From the NCBI GenBank assembly GCA_910579145.1, contig CAJTTQ010000012.1:1-5162 (forward strand): DNA of 5,162 bases. Direction: 5' to 3'. The notes beneath the pieces were generated by a model that saw only the letters and a list, made by a program, of their open reading frames with translations, had not been told where the DNA came from and ran no database searches. Positions 1 to 5,162 of this stretch are shown piece after piece. The stretch's first letter is position 1, and each line of letters starts with the position of its first letter. The translations under genes and the position numbers were made by a program. This stretch comes from an uncultured Eubacterium sp. (GTDB lineage Bacteria; Bacillota; Clostridia; Lachnospirales; Lachnospiraceae).

Positions 1-21
1 CAACAAAAAAGCAAATTATAG

Positions 22-27
22 AGGAGG
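22..27 (+). promoter_or_regulatory. Ribosome binding site of the first gene
   Basis: A perfect AGGAGG lies 10 bases before the ATG at 38. An in-frame TTG at 29 is only one base past the motif, too close for initiation, so this site decides the start in favour of ATG 38. Confidence 0.85.
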
Positions 28-37
28 ATTGTGGACG

Positions 38-859
38 ATGGCAACAATAAATACTATTTTTAAGCAGGTTTTTGGAGAGGCTCTTAAGTCCCGTGGTTTT
101 GTCAAGGTAAAGGGAAGGCAGCCGTATCTCGTGAGAATGGTGGGAAATGAAATTTTGCATGTAGTGGCATTTAAAAATGTATGGTGCGGAGAACCGGGGT
201 ATAAGGAATTTGGTATATACGGGGGAGTGGCTACAGTGTACCGGAAGTCCATTGATTTTTCATGTGGTGTGAGAGATAACTGTAACTGGCTTTGTCCTCT
301 TAAATTTTATTACACAAAGTCAAATCCGGTTGGTTATGATGATTATTGGAAAGAGTTAGTTTTCTTTCGCTACCAAAAGGATGATGAAGAAAGTCTGTAT
401 CAAAGGATGGAACATGCAAGGAAAGAAACAGAAAGAATTATGCTTCCGGTCCTTGACCAGGTGTCCGATTTGGATGCCTGTATTGAGTTTTTGAGAGTGT
501 ATAATTCAATGTCACTGAATGTGCCGGAATATGATGAAAATTATATTTTTGGTTATGAGGATGACAATGAAGATGATAATGAAAGTCTGCTGTATATACA
601 AACGGAGAATCATGATGATTTGGTGCAAAAATTTAATGGGATGCTTGCTGTAACTAAAAAGGCAATTCAGAATGGAAAACCGGGATACAGACCATTTGAT
701 ATAGAGAAAAAATTTAAAGAAGACTGGCGGGTTCACACGGTAAAGCGGAGGGACAATATTTATAACACTCCCGAACTTTACAAAAAGACATTGGCAGAAC
801 TTGAACGGCGAAAAAAAGCGAATACGGAAACACTGCGGTCTTATGGAATTGATGTGTAA
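38..859 (+). CDS. Hypothetical protein, possibly DUF4304-like N-terminus
   Basis: This is a complete 273-residue protein starting at ATG 38 (AGGAGG 10 bases upstream) and ending at TAA 857-859. I do not recognise its function. It has no signal peptide or membrane segment, so it is probably cytoplasmic. The first ~65 residues follow an F..x..L..GF.K....Y pattern (FKQVFGEALKSRGFVKVKG) and then alternate beta-like strands (EILHVVAF, FGIYGG), a layout reminiscent of DUF4304-type proteins; this is a weak, memory-based resemblance. The middle is helical and charged, an acidic low-complexity stretch lies near residues 165-195 (GYEDDNEDDNE), and the C-terminus is a basic helical tail (LAELERRKKANTETL). 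It lies 83 bases upstream of a secreted nuclease-like/RTX gene. Because a promoter candidate sits between them, they need not be one operon. An immunity or accessory role is conceivable but unsupported by any motif. Reality of the gene is near certain; function is unknown. Confidence 0.9.
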   Translation: MATINTIFKQVFGEALKSRGFVKVKGRQPYLVRMVGNEILHVVAFKNVWCGEPGYKEFGIYGGVATVYRKSIDFSCGVRDNCNWLCPLKFYYTKSNPVGYDDYWKELVFFRYQKDDEESLYQRMEHARKETERIMLPVLDQVSDLDACIEFLRVYNSMSLNVPEYDENYIFGYEDDNEDDNESLLYIQTENHDDLVQKFNGMLAVTKKAIQNGKPGYRPFDIEKKFKEDWRVHTVKRRDNIYNTPELYKKTLAELERRKKANTETLRSYGIDV

Positions 860-868
860 AGGGATTCT

Positions 869-897
869 TTGGGGTCACTTATACAAATAAATAAAAT
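869..897 (+). promoter_or_regulatory. Candidate sigma-A promoter for the large secreted-protein gene
   Basis: TTGGGG at 869-874 and TAAAAT at 892-897 are separated by 17 bases. The -10 box matches the TATAAT consensus at 5 of 6 positions, while the -35 matches TTGACA only in its TTG. The gap is AT-rich just before the -10. Transcription would begin near 903-906, placing the inverted repeat at 908-921 at the very 5' end of the mRNA. This is inference from motif match only; AT-rich Firmicute DNA gives many chance hits. Confidence 0.35.
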
Positions 898-907
898 GGA
901 TAGCTGA

Positions 908-921
908 GGGCAGTGCTGCCC
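908..921 (+). repeat. Short perfect inverted repeat (GGGCAG-TG-CTGCCC) in the leader
   Basis: Six-base perfect arms flank TG; as RNA this would fold as a five-pair GC-rich stem with a four-base loop (GGGCA-GUGC-UGCCC). It ends 8 bases before the AAGGA ribosome binding site. No T-run follows, so it is not a rho-independent terminator for the upstream gene. It could stabilise the 5' end of the transcript, tune access to the ribosome binding site, or serve as a small operator. The role is unknown. Confidence 0.5.
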
Positions 922-929
922 CTGGCGGA

Positions 930-934
930 AAGGA
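930..934 (+). promoter_or_regulatory. Ribosome binding site selecting ATG 943
   Basis: AAGGA ends 8 bases before ATG 943. A GTG in the same frame at 913 lies inside the inverted repeat and has no Shine-Dalgarno at suitable distance, and ATG 952 is too far (17 bases). Starting at 943 also puts the Lys-rich n-region of the signal peptide directly at the N-terminus, as expected. Confidence 0.8.
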
Positions 935-942
935 ATGTAGTA

Positions 943-1038
943 ATGATTAAAATGAAGAAAAAAGTTGTTCGCTTTATCGCCTGTTTATTGGCAATGGCGG
1001 TATTTATGTCGGAGGTTCCAGCGTCGGGTGTCTCTGCT
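943..1038 (+). other. Sec signal peptide
   Basis: Residues 1-32 show a basic n-region (KMKKK, R10), a hydrophobic core (FIACLLAMAVFM) and a small-residue c-region ending V30-S31-A32, with signal peptidase I cleavage predicted after A32 (or A33). The single Cys14 sits within the core preceded by FIA and is not a credible lipobox. A Sec leader contrasts with classical Gram-negative RTX proteins, which lack one and use a C-terminal Type I signal. Confidence 0.85.
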
Positions 1039-2496
1039 GCGAAAACAAAAAGTAACATTTCAAATTTGAAGGAAACTGCTGCAGAGGTGATTGGGGAACA
1101 AAAAGAGGCGGCAGAAGAAGTGGCATTAGATGCTATATCGCCTAGATCAGCTGGGGATTGGAGTACTGCAATTTTTAAGGATCATTTACCTTGGAATTAT
1201 TTTCATAATGCGGTTCAGAGGCATATAGAGGATAAAAACACGGGTATACAATTAGAACATTCCATTGCTTATGCAAACGGGAAAAAAGGAAGAGCTGATT
1301 TATTTTTTCACACTGACGAACTTGGATATATTTGGGAAGTCAAGCCGCTCTCATATGAAGTTGAACCGAATAAATCCAAAGGACTGGCACAATTAAGCGG
1401 ATATATCAATTCGGACAAGAACTATAGAAGAGGTAATACAGATGGTACAAATATCCCAGATGGTGAATTTGATATTGGAAAATACCATGTGAAATATAAA
1501 AATCCAAAAAACGGATTGATTTTATATGAATTTAAACGCAACCCAGATGATCCGAAGAAAAAGCCGGAAACCGCTATACAAGAGGAGTCGTCAAAAGAAA
1601 GTGCGAAGGATGAAGTGGCAAGCTCTGCCTCTGGCAAGGATGGTGAGATTGCCGTAGGTGTTTTAGTTGCGGCAGCAGGAATGCTATATGCCAAACACAA
1701 AGTGATTGAGAATACTAATTCCGTCTCGAAAGCTACAGTTATGGCGTGTGTAGCATTTGTGACGGCCGTGGGCGCATCTAGTGCTACAGCAAATGCTGCT
1801 GAAATTGATCAGGCTTGTAAAGATTTTAAGACATTTTTAGATGCCTTCTATGGAAATGACGATATTTATCGAAGGGCAATTGAAAGCGGAGACGAAGACA
1901 AAATTAACGAAATAGTGAAAAGAATTCAGGAGTATGAGAAAGAGTATTCAAAAGCCGGTGAAGCACAACCGCCAAGAGATCCGCTTATCATTGATTTAGG
2001 GGCGTCCGGAATTGAATTGAAGTCCGTGGAACACGGAGTATATTTTGATCTTGACAATAACGATTTTGCTGAGAAAACGGCATGGATTGGTGAAGAAGAT
2101 GGATTCCTTGCCTTCGACCGCAACGGCAATGGAACAATTGATAATGGTGGAGAGTTATTTGGTGATCAGGTAATTCTGAAAGACGGATCAAAATCTATAT
2201 CTGGTTTTGAGGCACTTAGGGAAATGGATGATAATGAAGACGATAGGATAGATAGTGAGGATACTGCCTTTGATAAACTCAGGGTGTGGATTGATGCCAA
2301 CCACAACGGGAAGTCAGAGCCGGATGAGCTGAAAAGTTTGAATGAGCTTCATATTGTATCAATCAGTCTTGACTACAAAGAAGTAAGTTTGGTTGATGAT
2401 GAGACCGGAACCCGTATTGCTGAGACAGCTGATGTAATGATGGACTATGATGACAGCCTCACTACAACGCAGGGGGGGTACAGTTACATCCGGTAA
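943..2496 (+). CDS. Secreted nuclease-like/EF-hand protein, 5' part of a frameshifted RTX gene
   Basis: As read, this encodes 517 residues. Residues 1-32 form a Sec signal peptide (KMKKK n-region, hydrophobic core, GVSA cleavage site). Residues 71-199 resemble a PD-(D/E)XK nuclease fold: R117-A-D119, then W131-E132-V-K134, then Q150-L in the following helix. A charged linker (200-235) leads to two Gly/Ala-rich hydrophobic segments (236-250, 265-286) and a helical stretch (287-346). From 347 on there is a calcium-binding region with EF-hand-type loops: D369-L-D371-N-N373, D392-R-N394-G-N396-G, D429 to D440, and D451-A-N453-H-N455-G to E462. The last five residues (YSYIR) follow a seven-G run and do not match what the neighbouring frame continues with; the TAA at 2494-2496 is therefore probably premature. 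One G fewer would read on as GGTVTSGNVPDI into the RTX region. Likely exported, perhaps a calcium-dependent secreted nuclease or toxin; nuclease activity is inferred from the motif pattern only. Confidence 0.85.
   Translation: MIKMKKKVVRFIACLLAMAVFMSEVPASGVSAAKTKSNISNLKETAAEVIGEQKEAAEEVALDAISPRSAGDWSTAIFKDHLPWNYFHNAVQRHIEDKNTGIQLEHSIAYANGKKGRADLFFHTDELGYIWEVKPLSYEVEPNKSKGLAQLSGYINSDKNYRRGNTDGTNIPDGEFDIGKYHVKYKNPKNGLILYEFKRNPDDPKKKPETAIQEESSKESAKDEVASSASGKDGEIAVGVLVAAAGMLYAKHKVIENTNSVSKATVMACVAFVTAVGASSATANAAEIDQACKDFKTFLDAFYGNDDIYRRAIESGDEDKINEIVKRIQEYEKEYSKAGEAQPPRDPLIIDLGASGIELKSVEHGVYFDLDNNDFAEKTAWIGEEDGFLAFDRNGNGTIDNGGELFGDQVILKDGSKSISGFEALREMDDNEDDRIDSEDTAFDKLRVWIDANHNGKSEPDELKSLNELHIVSISLDYKEVSLVDDETGTRIAETADVMMDYDDSLTTTQGGYSYIR
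1153..1539 (+). other. PD-(D/E)XK nuclease-like domain
   Basis: Residues 71-199 show the order expected for the restriction-endonuclease fold: an N-terminal helix (WNYFHNAVQRHIED, with E96), a strand with E105, G116-R-A-D119 followed by hydrophobic LFF, then IWE132VK134P after a short turn, and a helix with A149-Q150-L. D119 and E132-x-K134 would be the metal-binding and catalytic residues, with Q150 the frequent post-motif helix residue. The spacing of 12 residues between D and ExK is typical. EVKP followed by a Q-L-x-x-Y helix is also seen in nuclease toxins of polymorphic toxin systems, as I recall. No alignment was run, so the assignment remains a motif-level inference. Confidence 0.65.
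1648..1800 (+). other. Pair of Gly/Ala-rich hydrophobic segments
   Basis: Residues 236-250 (IAVGVLVAAAGMLYA) and 265-286 (TVMACVAFVTAVGASSATAN) are hydrophobic, separated by a short polar, basic loop (KHKVIENTNS). They could form a membrane hairpin, a membrane-inserting element that helps move the nuclease, or a buried hydrophobic core. The first is short for a full membrane span. Their place between nuclease and calcium-binding parts is unusual for a simple secreted enzyme. Confidence 0.5.
1981..2436 (+). other. EF-hand-like calcium-binding cluster
   Basis: Residues 347-498 begin DPLIIDLGASGIEL-type and carry four acidic loops. FDLDNND at 368-374 and D392-R-N394-G-N396-G-T-I-D400 are EF-hand-like. 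D429-D-N431-E-D433-D-R-I-D437-S-E-D440 fits a 12-residue loop. D451-A-N453-H-N455-G-K-S-E459-P-D-E462 is a near-canonical EF-hand loop with Glu at position 12. From memory, this block sits just before RTX repeats in Lachnospiraceae calcium-binding proteins, which supports joining it to the downstream frame. Confidence 0.75.
2472..2478 (+). repeat. G7 homopolymer at the frame break
   Basis: Seven consecutive G follow CA at 2470-2471. Reading through as seven gives Q-G-G-Y-S-Y-I-R-stop; six would give Q-G-G-T-V-T-S-G-N-V-P in the frame that stays open to 5162. The upstream limit of the open downstream frame is a TGA at 2438-2440, so the shift must lie in 2441-2493, and the G run is the natural slippage point. 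Confidence 0.85.
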
Positions 2497-5162
2497 TGTT
2501 CCCGACATTCTGAAAGCGATGGAGGATGATCAGGGCGGGGAATTATGTGAGCTGTGTCTAGAATTCGTAACATTAAATGATGCTGCCTCCAAACGATATT
2601 GTGTGAAAAAGATTTTATATCATATTACCGGTGCAGTAGATTTGGCAATAAATAGCCGTGGTGGGAATATGGATGCGCGTGACCTGAGAGTGATCGAACA
2701 GTTTATGGGACGTGAGTTTGTCGGTGTGGGCGGCTCAAGTCCGAATGTAAACGCTGCGGCCATATTAAAAGAGATATACGCAGATATTGAGAACCAGTAC
2801 TACAATATGTTGAATATCTATGCGGCGCTGGGAGGGTATCTGAAAGCGGTATATGAGTATGAAGATGATAACGGCAAAAAGTTGGATTTGAGATTTTTAT
2901 ATCGTATTCTTGATTCAAAAGTATCAAATCGGGACGATCTTTCAACACTTCTTTACGATTTTGGAGTTTATCTTGATTCATTTGACAAGGCTAATGGGAC
3001 AAAATATTTTGAAGATTTCAGCAATAAGTATTCTGCTGTGTCAGCACACTATGCTGATATGATTGCACGTTCTAAATCCGGTGTTACCTATTTGGGGACA
3101 GATGAGAACGATTCTTTTCATGGAACGGGCAAAAATGAATTTATTTTTGGCCTGGAAGGTGACGATACTCTAAACGGATCGTCAGGGAATGATAGTATGG
3201 ACGGAGGTCCGGGAAATGATGTATTATCGGCAGGTGCGGGCGATGATATTCTCAGTGGAAAAGAAGGAAATGACACGTTAGATGGTGGAGCGGGCAATGA
3301 CGTTCTGAAAGGCGGCAAAGGAAACGATACATATATTTTTGCAAGGGGCTATGGAAATGACACGGTTATTGATTTACATGGACAGAATGTATTGTGGTTT
3401 AAGGGACTTGCTCCCAGTGATTTACGTGTGAATGGCACAGATGATTATGACGCAGCACTGAAAATTAAGGGGACAGAGGACACTCTTGTTATTCGTGACT
3501 TTTGCAAAGGAGAGGAGTATCAGGACTATACTCTTACATTTGAGGGTGCTACAATGAAAGTGGCAGATGGAAACAGTCCATTCAGGTACATTTGTGGCGA
3601 TGACGGAGACGATGATTTGAAAGCTGTCATAGAGGATTCTTACATGTATGGTTTCGATGGTAATGATATCATCCATGGAAGTGAAGGGGAGGATGTGATC
3701 TATGGCGGCCAGGGAGACGATACCATTGATGCGGGAGATGGAGATGACTATGTATTTGGTGGTGCGGGAGATGACGTTTTAAATGGTGGTAAGGGAAATG
3801 ATATCCTCTATGGCGGTAATGGCGATGATACCTATATGTTTGGCAGGGATTATGGCACGGATATCATTAGCGATAGTAAGGGGAAATGCACCATCCAGTT
3901 TGAGGAAGACATTCTTTTAGAGGAACTTTCCATGTACCCGGTTGGAGAAAATGCGGTTATCGAAATAAAAGATACAGAAGATAAGCTGATCGTTGAAAAC
4001 TATTGTGAAAAACCAGAACGATATGTTCTTCAGATGGGAGATGAAATAATTTCAATGAAAGAACATATGACCGACAGTAAAGATTCCTATTTGTCCGGTT
4101 CTGATCACAATGACTACATGGTAAATTCTAATAAAAGTATTGTAGCAGGCGGTATGGGCGGTGACCGTATTATCGGGACAGATGACGCTGAATATGTATT
4201 TGGCGATAGCGGAGATGATCAGCTGCTTGTATCGGGTGGCGATGATGTGATTTTTGGCGGCGCAGGAAAGGACTATATCAATGGTGGTGACGGTGATGAT
4301 GTGATTGACGCTGGAACAGGAAAAGATTTTATGGACGGCGGCAAAGGCAATGATGTTTACCTGTTCCATCGAGGATCTGGAACAGATTCCATTATGGACT
4401 GCGACGGAGAAAATACGATCCTGTTTGATGAGGGGTTAAAAGCAGGTGATATAAAGGCATATCGGTCAAATTGGAATGATTTACTTCTTACGTTTGATGG
4501 ACTGGAAGATACGTTGAATCTTAAAAATTACTGCATAAGCGAAGAAGCAAGAAATTTCAATCTGGTATTTGCAGATGGTACAATTGTAAAAGCAACGGAC
4601 GCTAATAGTCCTCTAAGAACCATTTACGGAACGGATGGCAGTGAGTATATGACATCTATTTATACGGATGGCATAACGAAGATTGGCCAGGATGGTGATG
4701 ACCAGCTTGTGGGAAGCAACGGAGATGATTTTCTTTATGGTGGAAAAGGAAATGACAGAATCACCGGTAATGGAGGGGACGATGTACTGGATGGTGGAGA
4801 GGGAGATGATTACTTATATGGAGAAGCTGGAAATGATACATACATTTTTAAGCCAGGTTACGGTACCGATACAATTGGGGATGGAAAAGGCACAAATACA
4901 ATAGAAATTTATGGATATTCTCCAAGTCAAATAAAGGCATACCGTACCAATTGGAATAATATTACAATTACCTTCGGCGATTCCGAGGACAGGCTTATCA
5001 TTGAAGGATTCTTTATTTCCGAAGCGGATAGAAATTTTTACCTTACATTCAACGGTGGATCAAAGGTTCACGCAACAGCCTCAAATAGTCCGCTCAGAAC
5101 AATTTACGGAACGGACGAAAGTGAGTACATTGTGGCAATGGATGATAGAGGAGTAACGATCT
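2480..5162 (+). CDS. RTX calcium-binding continuation of the broken gene, 3' end beyond window
   Basis: This frame is open from 2441 to the right edge and encodes 894 residues from 2480; it is residues 513-1406 of the joined protein. It begins TVTSGNVPDILKAM and runs through a helical region without repeats to about 3145 (RYCVKKILYHITGA, MDARDLRVIEQFMGREF, AAILKEIYADIENQYY). Four blocks of RTX nonapeptides then alternate with HCBP-related spacer domains. RTX repeats bind calcium and fold into a beta-roll, usually outside the cell. No start of its own is convincing: in-frame ATGs at 2447, 2450 and 2519 lack a good ribosome binding site, and a product started there would have no signal peptide. 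It is best seen as the severed C-terminal part of the gene at 943. Absence of any stop over 894 codons argues for a recent break, sequencing error, or recoding. No C-terminal sorting or secretion signal can be judged because the end is missing. Confidence 0.85.
3146..3334 (+). repeat. RTX block 1, seven nonapeptides
   Basis: Seven 27-base units: FGLEGDDTL, NGSSGNDSM, DGGPGNDVL, SAGAGDDIL, SGKEGNDTL, DGGAGNDVL, KGGKGNDTY. They fit GGxGxDxUx, the parallel beta-roll calcium motif. The block is capped by IFARGYGNDTVID, the usual exit into an HCBP-related spacer. Confidence 0.9.
3647..3835 (+). repeat. RTX block 2, seven nonapeptides
   Basis: Seven units: YGFDGNDII, HGSEGEDVI, YGGQGDDTI, DAGDGDDYV, FGGAGDDVL, NGGKGNDIL, YGGNGDDTY, then the cap MFGRDYGTDII. 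This is the most regular of the four blocks and starts 501 bases after block 1, in the same frame. Confidence 0.9.
4145..4360 (+). repeat. RTX block 3, eight units including one degenerate
   Basis: Units are AGGMGGDRI, the degenerate IGTDDAEYV, FGDSGDDQL, LVSGGDDVI, FGGAGKDYI, NGGDGDDVI, DAGTGKDFM and DGGKGNDVY, followed by LFHRGSGTDSI. Two units carry Lys in place of the usual Asn/Asp before the conserved Asp (AGKD, TGKD), which may weaken calcium binding there. Confidence 0.85.
4682..4843 (+). repeat. RTX block 4, six nonapeptides
   Basis: Units are IGQDGDDQL, VGSNGDDFL, YGGKGNDRI, TGNGGDDVL, DGGEGDDYL and YGEAGNDTY, followed by the cap IFKPGYGTDTI and another spacer domain running to the window edge. 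Confidence 0.9.

Larger units (their letters stand above)
3335..5162 (+). repeat. Super-repeat of HCBP-related spacers between RTX blocks
   Basis: Spacers at 3335-3646, 3836-4144, 4361-4681 and 4844-5162 (cut by the edge) share an order: a GYGxDxI cap, a short D-x-x-G-x-N turn, a hydrophobic strand, an EDxLxI strand (EDTLVI, EDKLIV, EDTLNL, EDRLII), and in spacers 1, 3 and 4 a terminal NSP motif (NSPFRYICGDD, NSPLRTIYGTD twice). This resembles the haemolysin-type calcium-binding protein related domain. Whole modules recur about every 500-540 bases, always in frame. Spacers 3 and 4 are the closest pair: IKAYRxNWN at 4451 and 4931 and NSPLRTIYGTD at 4604 and 5084 are each exactly 480 bases apart. 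This implies tandem duplication of a spacer-plus-block unit. Confidence 0.8.

Noticed and set aside
29..37. TTG start adding three residues to the first gene
   Set aside because: It begins one base after AGGAGG, too close for initiation; ATG 38 has proper spacing.
860..921. Terminator for the first gene at the inverted repeat
   Set aside because: The stem is short and followed by CTGGCGG, with no T-run on the + strand.
913..942. GTG start adding ten residues to the secreted protein
   Set aside because: It lies inside the inverted repeat, has no Shine-Dalgarno at the right distance, and would put a non-signal-like stretch before the Lys-rich n-region.
973..986. Cys14 as a lipoprotein lipobox
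   Set aside because: It is preceded by FIA, not an L-A/S-G/A type lipobox, and lies in the hydrophobic core rather than after it; a signal peptidase I site follows at A32.
2496..2513. TAATG overlap as a translational restart after the premature stop
   Set aside because: The ATG at 2496 is in the third frame and reaches TGA at 2511-2513 after five codons; it does not enter the RTX frame.
3118..3318. Pro/Ser-rich minus-strand ORF
   Set aside because: It is the antisense of RTX block 1; its regular PAPPS-like pattern mirrors the 27-base repeat, and it has no ribosome binding site.
3146..4843. 27-base periodic repeats as a CRISPR or satellite array
   Set aside because: The units are contiguous, without spacers, stay in frame and encode GGxGxDxUx; they are protein repeats.
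4683..4904. 73-residue + strand ORF rich in Met and Glu
   Set aside because: It is the third-frame shadow of RTX block 4; the Met/Glu richness comes from GGxGxD codons read out of frame.
2519..5162. Independent RTX gene starting at ATG 2519
   Set aside because: Only a weak GAAAG precedes it, the product would lack a signal peptide, and frame coding similarity continues upstream of it; continuation of the broken gene is a better explanation.

Overview
The window reads as chromosomal DNA from a low-to-mid GC Firmicute, most likely a gut Clostridia/Lachnospiraceae-type bacterium. This rests on strong AGGAGG-type ribosome binding sites, frequent AGA/ATA/AAA codons, and a Gram-positive-style Sec signal peptide on a very large calcium-binding protein of a kind I recall from Lachnospiraceae. 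The assignment comes from composition and family memory, not from a search. All supportable genes are on the + strand, and long minus-strand open frames are shadows.

Layout: (1) Positions 22-859 hold a complete 273-residue cytoplasmic-looking hypothetical protein with its own Shine-Dalgarno; its N-terminus vaguely resembles DUF4304-type proteins. (2) Positions 860-942 are an 83-base gap with a candidate sigma-A-type promoter, a perfect GGGCAG-TG-CTGCCC inverted repeat, and a good ribosome binding site. (3) From 943 to the right edge there is one very large secreted-protein gene. Its 5' part (943-2496) encodes a Sec signal peptide, a PD-(D/E)XK nuclease-like domain, two Gly/Ala-rich hydrophobic segments, a helical stretch and a cluster of EF-hand-like calcium loops. 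It then stops at a TAA just after a run of seven G. The frame +1 to it is open without a stop from 2441 to the window end at 5162. That frame encodes a helical linker and four blocks of RTX nonapeptides (GGxGxDxUx), each followed by an HCBP-related spacer domain. Removing one G from the run joins the halves into a protein of at least 1406 residues with no 3' end in view.

The most notable points are the domain combination (Sec signal + nuclease-like fold + hydrophobic hairpin + EF-hands + RTX array), which looks like a secreted or surface-displayed, calcium-dependent nuclease effector, and the G7 tract that breaks it. The break could be a sequencing or assembly error, a recent inactivation, or a phase-variable or recoded switch between a short nuclease/EF-hand form and a full RTX form. 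The upstream gene may be a neighbour with its own transcript or a functional partner; nothing in the sequence proves a link. No Type I secretion genes, mobile elements, tRNAs, rRNAs or CRISPR arrays are visible.
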